Below are positions 9,473-18,240 of a stretch of 64,000 nt of DNA, in pieces. The first letter of the stretch is position 1. Each line of letters begins with the position of its first letter. The translations under genes and the position numbers were made by a program. The stretch is from Nilaparvata lugens (taxonomy: Eukaryota > Arthropoda > Insecta > Hemiptera > Delphacidae): contig NC_052511.1 of assembly GCF_014356525.2 (NCBI RefSeq), forward strand, positions 29,953,981 through 30,017,980, written 5' to 3'. The notes under the pieces are model-generated. The model did no database searches, was not told the origin of the DNA, and was given only the letters and a program-made list of their open reading frames with translations.

Positions 9473-10384
9473 ATGATGCTATGTTTTGGAGGTAGGACAT
9501 CAATACTAAAGAGCGACTTTTATCCACCACTTGATGTGAGCAGCGGTGAATGGGAAATTGGTCTGATTAGCTTTACAAGTTGCAACTCAATACCTAATAT
9601 TGAGGAAGGTTTCAATAATGTACTACATTTTTATGCAAGTAATAGAATTCATAAGAAGGGTGATACTAGTGCAGAGATAACACATGATGAGCTTCGGAGT
9701 ATGGCTAAAGCAAGATTTGAAGAGTATTGGAGCGAGGTGCTTAAACATCGGAAGCATAAACCTGGCGAGTCTGATGACTATGATGATGATGATGATGGTA
9801 CAGTATTGCCTAAAAGGACTAAAAGGAGAATGCCAGCTACTACTGCTGACAAGGAGGATTTGGTTCTGCATCAGGTATCATTACCAACAGGTAGCTTTGA
9901 ATTTTCTACAATTACTGACTTGCTTGCACAAAGGCTGTTGGAAAATGATGTTGATTTCCAGGTGACTGTAGATCCATCAACCTTAAAGTGTATAGTTTTC
10001 AGCAGTGCCAAGTTGGATTTACGACCACAAGATTCAATAGGGAAACTGTTGGGTTTTACCAATACCCAGTTCATAGAGCCCAACACATCTACTAGAAGTG
10101 ATAATACTGTACAAATCAGTCGGCCTAATGTGATACGCATCACCTGTAACATTGTGACTGGATCTTACTCTAATGGAATTACAGATCACGTGATCTATGA
10201 GTTTTACCCAAACGTTGATCCAGGGTATAAAATGGTGGTGACTGTGCAGAATGTAATCTATTTACCTGTAGACATCAAGCAGATTGGTAGCATTACACTG
10301 CAAGTAGTCGATGAGTACGGTCGTCTTATAAATAATAGAGGCGAGGAAATAAATATTGCTTTACATTTGAGACAATGCAAGTGA
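9473..10384 (+). CDS. Penton-like minor capsid protein
   Basis: Conserved Polinton/adintovirus minor capsid protein, the vertex (penton) homologue with a single jelly roll in this family. Recognisable blocks: an N-terminal EWEIGLISFTSCNSIPNIEE; a middle GSFEFSTITDLL; a C-terminal part with VIRITCNIVTGSY, the block HVIYEFYPNVDPGYK, and near the end GEEINIALHL. An acidic/basic low-complexity insert (a DDDDDD run followed by KRTKRR) lies around residues 100-120. It is 303 residues, intact, and ends one base before the next ORF, so the two are tightly packed. Confidence 0.85.
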   Translation: MMLCFGGRTSILKSDFYPPLDVSSGEWEIGLISFTSCNSIPNIEEGFNNVLHFYASNRIHKKGDTSAEITHDELRSMAKARFEEYWSEVLKHRKHKPGESDDYDDDDDGTVLPKRTKRRMPATTADKEDLVLHQVSLPTGSFEFSTITDLLAQRLLENDVDFQVTVDPSTLKCIVFSSAKLDLRPQDSIGKLLGFTNTQFIEPNTSTRSDNTVQISRPNVIRITCNIVTGSYSNGITDHVIYEFYPNVDPGYKMVVTVQNVIYLPVDIKQIGSITLQVVDEYGRLINNRGEEINIALHLRQCK

Positions 10385-10385
10385 G

Positions 10386-10601
10386 ATGGTGCTGTTATTT
10401 GGAAAGCTGAATCAAGGGCTGGATAAGGCTGCTGCAGTACACCCTCATCCTCCTCCTCCTTCTCCTACAGAGATACATTCTAAACCTATAAAAGTAGATA
10501 ATAGAGTGAAGGATGTCATTCAGCATTCAACGTTGACAAGGTTAACATCTAGGAGCATTGAGTATTTGCAAGTACGAGGCTGTCAGATACGAGTAGAATA
10601 G
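10386..10601 (+). CDS. Small Polinton ORF, 71 aa
   Basis: Starts MVLLFGKL directly after the minor capsid gene and ends with LTSRSIEYLQVRGCQI. The mini-Polinton has a homologue (59901-59590) with the same start and an equivalent SINYLKGRGCEV end but a long Glu-rich middle in place of the proline-rich one here. Conservation of both ends argues that it is a real gene. Function unknown. Promoter elements for the major capsid gene lie inside it. Confidence 0.6.
   Translation: MVLLFGKLNQGLDKAAAVHPHPPPPSPTEIHSKPIKVDNRVKDVIQHSTLTRLTSRSIEYLQVRGCQIRVE
10487..10521 (+). promoter_or_regulatory. Core promoter for major capsid gene
   Basis: TATAAAA (T at 10487) and TCATTC (A at 10518) are 31 nt apart, embedded in the preceding small ORF, about 90 nt before the capsid ATG. 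Confidence 0.5.
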
Positions 10602-10605
10602 GAAG

Positions 10606-11811
10606 ATGGGAGTTTTGGATGTGACACAGAATGGACCGTCATCGGACAACAGTATCATTGGGTTTGAGTACCATTCTCATGCACCCTATACTGTAAGCTA
10701 TAATGCCAACGATGAGATACGGATTCCAATTCAACAGCAAGATGTTTACACACTGCCATCGGAGAGCTATCTACATTTGGAGTATACTGTGACTGGAGCT
10801 GCCAATGCTGCTGTGGCCGGAACTCCATATGTCTCTGGATTCTTCGGCAATGTGTTTTCAGAGATACACTATGAAATCAATGGTGTGGAGGTGGATGGTA
10901 TACGCAATCCTGGAGTTACCAGCCTAATGAAGAATGCTGTTACATTTGAACGTGATGAGTGGACCAAGATGGAAGGAGCTGGCTACAAGTTTAGCCCAAC
11001 TCATGGATTCACCGATTTTGCTGCCAATGGAGGTGACACTACAATCATGGATGTGCCTTTGAGATACCTGCTAGGCTTTGCCGAAGACTATAGACAGATT
11101 TTGCTCAATGTGAAACAAGAGCTGGTGTTGAGGGTCAGCCCCAACTTCCACGACTGTGTGAATGTTGCTGCTGCTAATGTAGCAATCACAAAGCTTTTAT
11201 GGAGAATGCTGTATGTGGAAGTGGCAGATGATGTGAAACTGTGTCTGCTACAGATTGTACAGAATGACACACCCATCAGTATATCATTTCGACATTGGGA
11301 GTTGTATACCCATCCAACGTTACCTCAGACAAGAAAGCATACATGGACTGTCAAGTCAACATCAGAGCATGAAAAGCCACGATACATTGTGGTTGGGCTA
11401 CAGACTGCAAGACGAGGTGTGGCAGCAGCCAACAGTTCTCGCTTTGACAAGTGTAATATGAAGGATGTTCGAGTGTTTTAAAACAGCAGATACTACCCAT
11501 ATGAGAGCATTGATGGTGATGATAATCGCATCTACAACATGTATGCAGCTTTCAATGGAGTCTACAACCATGGTAATGCTCGTGCAAGCAACCCTCTGTT
11601 TGAAAAGAATGCCATTGGTGATGGAAAAATAATGCTGTTTGCTTTTGATTGCTCCCGCCAAAATGAGTCACTCAAAACTGGAAGTATCGATGTGAGGATT
11701 GAGTTTGAAGCATCTGAAAACATTCCAGGTAATACAACTGCCTACTGTTTGATGATTCATGAAATGACTAAAGAGTATCGACCAATGTCAGGCCTTGTAC
11801 TGTCGGCATAA
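10606..11811 (+). pseudogene. MCP: Major capsid protein (double jelly roll), one in-frame stop
   Basis: Main shell protein of Polinton-type virions. The N-terminal segment contains the blocks YTVSYNANDEIRIPI, LHLEYTV and, farther on, FFGNVFSEIHYEINGVEVD with GIRNPGVTS, characteristic of insect Polinton capsid proteins. The C-terminal segment has NPLFEKNAIGDGKIMLFAF and ends in PGNTTAYCLMIHE. A TAA at 11479-11481 separates segments that share one frame, so the gene is broken by point nonsense only. Full span about 401 codons, a usual length. Confidence 0.88.
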
Positions 11812-11816
11812 AAAGA

Positions 11817-11851
11817 TATATAGTCAGTGCACAGTGATAAATTGCTCAGTT
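11817..11851 (+). promoter_or_regulatory. Core promoter for ORF at 11864
   Basis: TATATAGT (T at 11817) and TCAGTT (A at 11848) are 31 nt apart, 16 nt before the chosen ATG. Confidence 0.55.
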
Positions 11852-11863
11852 GAGCTCAAGACA

Positions 11864-12792
11864 ATGAATGAGCCAGTCATGACAGGATACAGAGGACTCT
11901 TTATTGAAGAGGGGGAGCTGTCTTCACATGAAGGGGAGGACGTGGTGGGCTGTGTTATTGGTGAGCGACCGCTGATGAAAGATGCCTCTACGAGTACAAC
12001 TGGACTCAATGATGATGACTCCTACATTACAGCAGAAAGTGGTGTAGATGACTGGCCATCGAGTAGAGCGGAAAACATTTTTGGACCACTACCACTGTAC
12101 CTGATAAACTTTCAAGGTTTTGAAGGTTTGGACAACAAGTTTATTGTGAAGGAGATGGCTATCCTGGAGCAAGATGATGAGAATCATGTGACTACTCATC
12201 AATACTTTTTCAAGCCCCCTACTCTGAGTCTATGCTCAAGACTAGCAGGCAAATCATCGCCAACAACTGTATACATCAAGCTAAACATGGACTCAGGTGG
12301 TCAGACTGTGGGAGAGAACATCTTCCCTATTCGGATTTGATGGAAATTGTGCGTGGAACAGTTGAAAGGTGGTTGGATCAGAACCAGCAGCGTCCAATTA
12401 AAATCTTTGTCCATGGATATAAGCAGATTACTCTACTGGATACAATTCTACAACTGAACAATGTGGAGTACCTGGACCTATCATCAGCATATTTCTTTCC
12501 TGCTACGCCTGATTTGGAGTTGCTGATCAAGAAGATTGATGGCATATACTGCCCAGAACATCATCTACTCAACTTTATCGACATGGTGCAGAACAAGCTA
12601 TCATCTTCAACATTTGGAGATCAGTCAGCCAACAACGTCAACAACGCTGATGGATTGTCAAATACACAACTATTTCGCTCATTGAAAATTGTTATTGCTC
12701 TACATGGATGGATTAACAAAACTTTGTTAGAAGATAGAACCTTTTGTCGCAATTTTTTCAATGCTGTTAATACTCATTTGCATTATCAATAA
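11864..12792 (+). pseudogene. Conserved Polinton ORF of unknown function, frameshifted
   Basis: The N-terminal frame (11864 to about 12250) has the block LINFQGFEGLDNKFIVKE followed by YFFKPP; homologous coding then resumes in another frame (about 12240-12792) with KHGLRWSDCGREHLPYSDL and KIFVHGYKQITLL. I know this combination as a recurrent arthropod Polinton ORF without assigned function. The frame change near 12235-12270 breaks the gene. The stop codon lies within an AATAAA. The last 40 residues (around LHGWINKTLLEDRTF) are echoed in both TIR arms of the mini-Polinton (GLMELYNIVNSTHDWIMKTM). Confidence 0.7.
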
Positions 12793-12851
12793 AAAGAAAT
12801 ATTGTAATCAACTCTATGCTCTATCATTTATCTTCCACACTCCTCTTTGAT

Positions 12852-13086
12852 ACTTGTACAATATTGTGCAATTATATGACGTCATGCAGACCTGATGAAC
12901 AGTTTTCATAGTATCCATTGGTATATAACAGTCAACTGTCAATCAACTGTCAACTGTCAATTGTCAACTGTCAATCAACTGTCAATTGTCAACAGTCAAC
13001 TAACAACTGTCAACTGTCAATTGTTAGTTGACTGTTTACTTGTACAATATTGTACAATCATATGACGTCATGCAGACCTGATGAAA
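12852..13086. repeat. TCAACTG minisatellite between CRE-containing direct repeats
   Basis: A segment of about 48 bp (CTTGTACAATATTGT...TGACGTCA...CAGACCTGATGAA) occurs at 12853-12900 and again near 13039-13085. Between them, about 12930-13030, units of CAACTGT(CAAT) are repeated in tandem, with some inverted units (ACAGTTGA), so the array can fold. Each flank holds a palindromic TGACGTCA (12877-12884 and 13063-13070), the binding octamer of CREB/ATF factors. The same octamer occurs in the TIR at 16909-16916. Confidence 0.75.
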
Positions 13087-13123
13087 CAGGAAATGGGCTA
13101 CCCCCACCACTCAGCAAGCATAG

Positions 13124-13160
13124 TATAAAAGATGATGCTGACAACAAAATGCACTCAGTC
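13124..13160 (+). promoter_or_regulatory. Core promoter for ORF at 13166
   Basis: TATAAAA (T at 13124) and TCAGTC (A at 13157) are 33 nt apart. TCAGTC matches the arthropod initiator consensus exactly, and the ATG follows at 13166. Confidence 0.6.
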
Positions 13161-13165
13161 TTGCA

Positions 13166-14047
13166 ATGTTGTCAGACAGTGAACGTGAACGTTATCTGCT
13201 TAATGCAGTGAGTGAGCTTGAAGCTGAACTGAATTATCATGGTATAATGACATTGAGCGACTTTTTCAAGGAGAGTGGTCATTTAGAGTTTTGTGCAGAT
13301 CGTGAATCTCATAGTTGTGCATGCATACGACTCAGGTAGAAGCATCAGGCTGTTGTTGATGCAGTCAAGGATAGAAACGTTTTCTTTGTATGCGATGATC
13401 TTCACAACCCATTGAGAAATACTCATGTGACCTCCACCGATGTGAAATGTTTCCTGCTGAAAGTTTTCACGCAAACTATGGAGAGTATCAAGGATAATAT
13501 CAACAAGAGGGCAATGCGTCATTGCCCACCAGGACTTGCAATGAAATTCACTGTCATGTTTGATGACACTTGCATACTGCTAAAATCTTTCTTCAAGTTG
13601 GATAATGGTAGAATGGCTGCTATTGTTAATCTTGAGAAGGTAGCCAACTGGAGGGAAAAGGATGTGAAGATTGTGTTGAGTGTTCTCAATCAGGACCAAT
13701 ACTACAAGTGTGATTTTATTTGTGGACAGCAATCTAAATGTCTACTGGGACTGGGTCAAAAGGAGATCAAATTTGCAGGATTTACAAAAATTGAGAGTAC
13801 AGGACATGTGAAACGATTCAGGCTGGAGGATGGAACATCTGGTGATTCAGCTTTTGAGATTAGCATCTACAAGGCTGTACGCATACCTATGCCACTGCCA
13901 TCTACTGGGGGATATGACGAAGTTGATGGACCATGCATTGTTCGTGAAAGGAATAAGCCATCAGTTGAGCGTTTTGTCACCAACAATGATTATAGCCGAG
14001 GAGAAAGACTTCTTCAGCTGTATATTCTGTTCAATACTGAAGATTGA
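13166..14047 (+). pseudogene. Uncharacterised Polinton gene, one in-frame stop
   Basis: The frame opens at ATG 13166, is cut by TAG at 13337-13339, and stays open in the same frame to 14047 (about 290 codons in all). No known domain recognised. A central block (MAAIVNLEKVANWREKDVKI) has a counterpart (VAIVNLDKV.NW.NEDVKIELIF) in short ORFs in both TIR arms of the mini-Polinton, so the family is conserved among related elements. It is the last gene before the right TIR, has its own TATA/initiator, and is followed by an AATAAA near 14064. Confidence 0.6.
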
Positions 14048-14277
14048 TTATAAATGTTTGTCAATAAATACTGTGTATGTGTGTGTAATGAACCATTTGT
14101 TATTATTGATTATCCTACTTCCTCATATAGGTGAGAAATTAGGTTGCTATGCTTTCAATGAAGACAGTTTCAACGACCCCACTCCTCCCCTGTCATGATA
14201 TGTTTACAGTTTTTTGTCTTCTGCCTAATATCTATTGGCATGTTGTAACAGGTTGACCAAGATGCAAAATATCAAAA

Positions 14278-14427
14278 GATATCCATTGAGGTGTAATGGT
14301 ATACAACTCTGTATACTTAGCTCAACAATTGGGACCCTACATCAATCTATACCCCCCTGAAGGTTCGAACCTGGGACCTACAGCATGGAAAGCAACACCG
14401 CTAACCACTACACCACAATGGATATCT
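14278..14427 (-). repeat. tRNA-like inverted-repeat element
   Basis: AGATATCCATTG(A/T)GGTGTA(A/G)TGG occurs at both ends in opposite orientation (14278-14300 and 14405-14427). Read on the minus strand, the right part has a pol III A box (TGGTGTAGTGG) and, farther on, a B box (GGTTCGAACC near 14363-14372), as in a tRNA or tRNA-derived SINE. The opposing end carries only an A-box-like copy. It looks like a partial, palindromic tRNA-derived element inserted between the last gene and the TIR. Confidence 0.55.
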
Positions 14428-14629
14428 GTTTATTTGATGTTTTTTGAATCCTTGTTAAGCAGCTTACTCTGTATGACATGGTAAAGGATAATGAAAACTC
14501 AATAGGAAATTGTTCAATTCTTTTTTATATGTACGTGTATGTGCTACAGTGAAGTGGAAATGAATTGAAAACGTTGCAATACTTTTTTTTCAAAATTTAT
14601 TACAAGTAAACAATACATTTTTTCTGGAA

Positions 14630-14815
14630 TTTGTTACATCGAGATAAATCTTATAAGACAATACATTTCTGAATTCTTAAGCATAATGTTACAAGTATAC
14701 AGCAATACAATTTTTAGAATTTCAAGCATCAAATTGTTACATCAAGATAACTCTTATAAAACAATACATTTCTGTATTCTTAAGCATAATGCTACAAGTA
14801 TACTGCAATACTTTT
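14630..14815. repeat. Tandem duplication of about 105 bp
   Basis: TTGTTACATC(G/A)AGATAA...TCTTATAA.ACAATACATTTCTG.ATTCTTAAGCATAATG.TACAAGTATAC appears twice in direct orientation (from about 14631 and about 14737). AT-rich, no coding potential. It ends where the inverted polymerase fragment begins. Confidence 0.7.
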
Positions 14816-14821
14816 TATACA

Positions 14822-14952
14822 GGTCTGCAGGGTACTCTGAAGTGTCAAAGGTATCTTTAAGCTGCTGATTGTTGATGATATCTTTGTACATGTCCTCTGT
14901 CTTGACAAGGTAGAACAAACTATCAGTATCTTGATATGAGAGTTGAAGACGG
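14822..14952 (-). pseudogene. Inverted fragment of POLB (motif C region)
   Basis: Reverse complement of 2755-2885, nearly identical, covering the YQDTDS catalytic region. The homology is sharply bounded on both sides. It is not a functional gene but a piece of the same element's polymerase in the opposite orientation, next to a copy of TIR sequence. Confidence 0.85.
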
Positions 14953-14955
14953 ACT

Positions 14956-15038
14956 GTTTGGGTATATATGGGAGCTCCTAGCCATAAGAGCTATCATTGT
15001 GTTGCTGACCTAGTTGGAGACGAGTTGCTGTTTTTTGT
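14956..15038. repeat. Inverted copy of an outer TIR segment
   Basis: Reverse complement of about 16598-16680, sharing GGGAGCTCCTAGCCATAAGAGCTATCATTG. It joins the motif C fragment to the N-terminal polymerase copy, so three non-contiguous element segments are spliced together here. Confidence 0.8.
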
Positions 15039-15045
15039 GTGTGTG

Positions 15046-15778
15046 CCACACCATAAATATTAACTGATACCCCCGGATTATCTTTCTCAAATCTATCGAT
15101 TTGACTGATGGTAGTGGGAAATCCAATGCCTGAAAAGTTGTATCTCTCCTCCAATTGATTGTATCAGTCGTTGACTCGTTCAGGATGACTGCCTTGTACA
15201 TGTTTGGCGAGGATAGCCCATTTGAAACATTGCTGGTCCATGTTTATAGGATTGATGATTGCCTTTTGCGCTGATAGAAGAGGTGAAAGACTGATGTAGG
15301 ATGATCCACGTAGGGGAATATGTCTGATAATCCTGATGAGCAATTCATCGATGATAAGCAAACTCCATCCACTGGAATTTCCTTCAAATTTCGACTCCTC
15401 ATCCAGTAGGGTCATGCACGCTTGGTTGATGATGTCTGGAAGATTGATGATACTGAAGATGGTGTAGTTTGGAGTTTTGAAGGCGACATTCTGAAACTCT
15501 TCTTGTTTGAGGATGTTCTTATCAAGGGTGCTGCGGAAATATGTTGCCTCCAATACTAGATTGAACTTCATTGCTCCATGTGTCTGGTGCTGCTGACTGA
15601 TGATGTGAACAATTTTATCCTTCAGACCGCTCAGAAAAGTGTGGAAATCTTTGACAGGCTCATCCTTGTATGCATTATTGTAGTATAGAGTCTTGAGCCG
15701 AGATTTAAATGCCTCTTCCAGAACAACAAACTCGTCCACTGAGTTTGCTGTTTGTTGACATCGTGCAGCTTTGTTCAT
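15046..15778 (-). pseudogene. TIR copy of POLB 5' end
   Basis: Encodes the N-terminus of the same polymerase from an ATG at 15778 (preceded in frame by a TTG) and loses homology at 15046. The frame is disturbed around 15165-15200, since the downstream part (15201-15010) reads in another frame. The upstream sequence (15787-15842) includes a TATATATATATAG run and shows what the missing upstream region of the left-hand gene should look like. It has no catalytic domain and cannot act as a polymerase. Confidence 0.85.
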
Positions 15779-16199
15779 CTGGAACAATGCAATACAATAT
15801 TGTATACCTATGGTATGCAGTCTTCAACTCTATATATATATACCTTCATCACTATCAACAGATGTGGGGGGATGAAGGCTGTGAATCAGTATTGGTATCA
15901 ATATCTAGGATTGAGGGTCGGATGTGTGGGTGTGTGTCGGGGATGGAGGTTCATAGATGTTTATTAAATGTTCTAGGGGATGATAGTAGGGAGCTGTATG
16001 GTGGGGAGTGTGAATGGGGTCTAGGATCTACTTCGTGATAGGGGGAAGGTAGGATGGGTGCTCCTGATCATTAGAACCATTGCCGCTCATGAAAACGACA
16101 TACATGCCGTTAGTATGGGTGGTTCTCTAATATTGTATGGGTGGTTATCTCTAGTATGGGAGGGTTGGATTTTACAATGTCCATTCAACAAGAATAGTT

Positions 16200-16565
16200 T
16201 TAAGAAAAAAATGAATAGTATACAAACTGAATGATCATCATGATGTTTGAGGAGACATCTTAAAGTCCCCACACAAAGTATTCATCAAAATGGATCTTTT
16301 AAAATTCTCTATCTCAAACTGAATGATCATCATGATGTGTGTGTGAGGAGACATCTTGAAGTCACCCACTCACACACAATATATTTATCAATATGGATCT
16401 TTTGAAATAATAATAAACAATATAGAATTCATCAAAATTGGTCTTTCAAAATTCTCTCAAACTGAATCATCATCATGATGTGTGTGTGTGTGAGGAGACA
16501 TCCCCACATAAAGTATTTTCATCAAAATGGGTCTTTTAAAATAATAATAAACAATATAGATTGTA
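16200..16565. repeat. Subterminal tandem repeats of about 110-125 bp
   Basis: Three imperfect units share CTGAATGATCATCATGATG, GAGGAGACATCTT and ATCAAAATGG.TCTTT. The same unit occurs twice at 63010-63210 and at least once near 57905-57990 in the mini-Polinton, which shows that the two elements belong to one family. Confidence 0.8.
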
Positions 16566-16933
16566 CTTACTTTAACTGCACTGTAGCACACACTGAAAAC
16601 AGCAACTTGTCTCCAACTAGGTCAGCAACACAATGATAGCTCTTATGGCTAGGAGCTCCCATATATATACCCAAACAGTCTCCCACCACTCCCAAAGGTC
16701 GTGAAATTAACTCTAATTTATTTTTATTTAATTTTGATTTTTTATTATTTATCGTTTTTTTTTTGTTTTTTTTTAATTTTTTTTTTAATTTTTTTTTAAT
16801 TTTTTTTTAATTTTTTTATTTTTTTTTTTATTTTATTTATTTATTTATTTTTTTTTTTGGATGACCTTGAGGTTAGGTTAGGTTAAAAACTTGGGTTAGG
16901 TTAGGTTATGACGTCATGGGTGACCTTGAGGTT

Positions 16934-16973
16934 AAGGAGGACTCTGGGACACTTGTGTCCCAGAGTCCTCCTT
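16934..16973. repeat. Near-terminal 40-nt palindrome (element 1)
   Basis: Two perfect 19-nt arms (AAGGAGGACTCTGGGACAC) flank a 2-nt centre, 11 nt from the terminus at 16984. The mini-Polinton has the equivalent palindrome at 57684-57723 with GGCACAC in place of GGGACAC. Confidence 0.9.
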
Positions 16974-16984
16974 TTTATACTACT

Positions 16985-17149
16985 TCTCTCTATTTAGTTG
17001 TCTCTCTTGTCATTTCTGGAATCCCCTTTCTCTAGCACTAGGTAGTTTTATCAAGCATCCCTTTTATTAAGTTATATTGTGTGTGCTTGTAAATTCTAAA
17101 TTCCAAATTAACTTTCTAAATTCATAGCACGACACAAGATTCTCAATTA
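16985..17149. other. Flanking DNA right of Polinton 1
   Basis: Begins with TCTCTC, the putative 6-bp target duplication. Otherwise AT-rich sequence with no gene or repeat that I recognise. Confidence 0.5.
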
Positions 17150-17647
17150 TCAGCCTCCATACACAATTTAAACAACAAATTTCAAGTGGAAAAGATAGAG
17201 CACGAAAATCTCTGCAATTGATGTCCTGTAACATTTTCACCTGAAATTGAAAATAAGCTTGAAATTCGAAAAAATGTGATTATGGCTATATGGCTAGCCA
17301 ATTATCAGGCTTCAGATACAATTTAAACAAAAAAAAATGAGTGAAAAGATTTAGCATGAAAATCTCTACAATTAATGTTCAGTAACATTTTCACCTAAAA
17401 TTGAAAATAAGCTCCATGTTCGAGAAAATAAGATTATTAAATTGCATACTGTTGGCAAGTGTTGGTTCTATTAAATCATTCACTACGAATAGATAGCAGA
17501 CCTCGTGTGTCTCCAGCGTTATTGTCCTATCACCAGCTGTCTCATATCTTTGAATAATAGACTTGAGATGCGCGAGAACACTAGCGTCAGGTGATCAATT
17601 TTCATAACGGCCAGGAAAGTTGTGTGAGTACGCAACACCAGATTTTT
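17150..17647 (-). repeat. Dispersed repeat family R, truncated minus copy
   Basis: Reverse complement of the 5' half of the repeats at 21054, 24513 and 29150, beginning (minus strand) AAAAATCTGGTGTG at 17647. The section AATTATCAGGCTTCAGATACAATTTAAAC...GAAAATAAGCT is present twice in tandem (about 17150-17290 and 17300-17440). It has no (CA)n segment or 3' tail. It abuts a decayed reverse transcriptase. Confidence 0.8.
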
Positions 17648-18240
17648 CTGTATGTCAATGATGTGTCACACATTATAGGCCTATTCCAGAGTGGAGTTTT
17701 AATGTATGCCGATGATGCAATCATCATACATTTTCAGCTCTCAGGATGCGAAAATGTGCTAGAGATAGAATCTTTCTTGAACATTGATGCCATAACCCAG
17801 TACATTTCACAACTGAAATTAGAAATTAATAAATCCAAATCTTATTATCCACTATTCAGACATGGAATTAATTCCAGGATAACACAACATGCAGGTGAAT
17901 AATATAAATGTTGACCAGCCTCATCTCGTGAAATTCCTAGGGGTTGCTCTGGGCCAGTATCTTCCATGGGATTACTATTCTGTTCAGCTCCGTGGGAGGA
18001 TCGCATCTTGCGATTTTCGCACTTTGACAAATCAAAAGATTGAATGTTTCCAAATTGACAGTCTATCACTGACTCATTATGTCACACATCCGTTATGCTA
18101 TTATCGTGTGGGTTCCTGCCAGAATTTGGAGAGACTGTTTAAGATCCAGAAAGAAGCTGTTATTGCAATTGAAATAATTATGTCAATGTAGTCCTGTAGA
18201 AACCTTTTTGAAGAACTGGATATACTAACCGTTCCCTCTA
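17648..18240 (+). pseudogene. Decayed LINE reverse transcriptase fragment
   Basis: Two overlapping frames give FLYVNDVS, then LMYADDAIIIHF (the YADD catalytic box, near 17705-17715), LKLEINKSKSYY, FLGVALGQYLPW and LFKIQKEAV, in the order found in non-LTR reverse transcriptases from motif C to the thumb. Frames change near 17890 and stops intervene. The upstream motifs have been replaced by family R repeat sequence. Clearly non-functional; clade uncertain. Confidence 0.75.

Larger units (their letters stand above)
1..16984 (+). mobile_element. Polinton/Maverick element 1 (left end outside window)
   Basis: A self-synthesising DNA transposon of the Polinton class. Its gene set is diagnostic: protein-primed PolB, retroviral-like integrase with chromodomain, A32-like packaging ATPase, adenain-like protease, penton-like and major capsid proteins. 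The right terminus reads inward from AGTAGTATAAAAA (reverse strand) and ends at 16984. The next six bases, TCTCTC (16985-16990), are the expected target duplication but cannot be confirmed because the left end is missing. Left position x aligns with 15441-x in the right TIR, so the left end should lie about 1543 bp before base 1, giving an element of about 18.5 kb. Several genes carry single nonsense codons, so this copy is not autonomous. Confidence 0.93.
15046..16984 (-). repeat. Polinton 1 right terminal inverted repeat
   Basis: About 1.94 kb. The inner 395 bp match bases 1-395 in reverse complement; the rest corresponds to the left end outside the window. From inside out it holds the 5' part of POLB with its upstream TATA run, repeats of about 115 bp (16200-16565), poly(T) tracts (16735-16860), TTAGG-like repeats, a TGACGTCA site, a 40-nt palindrome and the terminus. 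The outer part is related to the mini-Polinton TIRs. Confidence 0.88.

Noticed and set aside
12930..13030. CRISPR-like array
   Set aside because: Units are short and contiguous, with no distinct spacers, in a eukaryotic transposon. It is a minisatellite.
14363..14425. Functional tRNA gene on the minus strand
   Set aside because: A and B boxes are present, but I could not fold a complete cloverleaf with a proper acceptor stem, and the sequence lies in a foldback.
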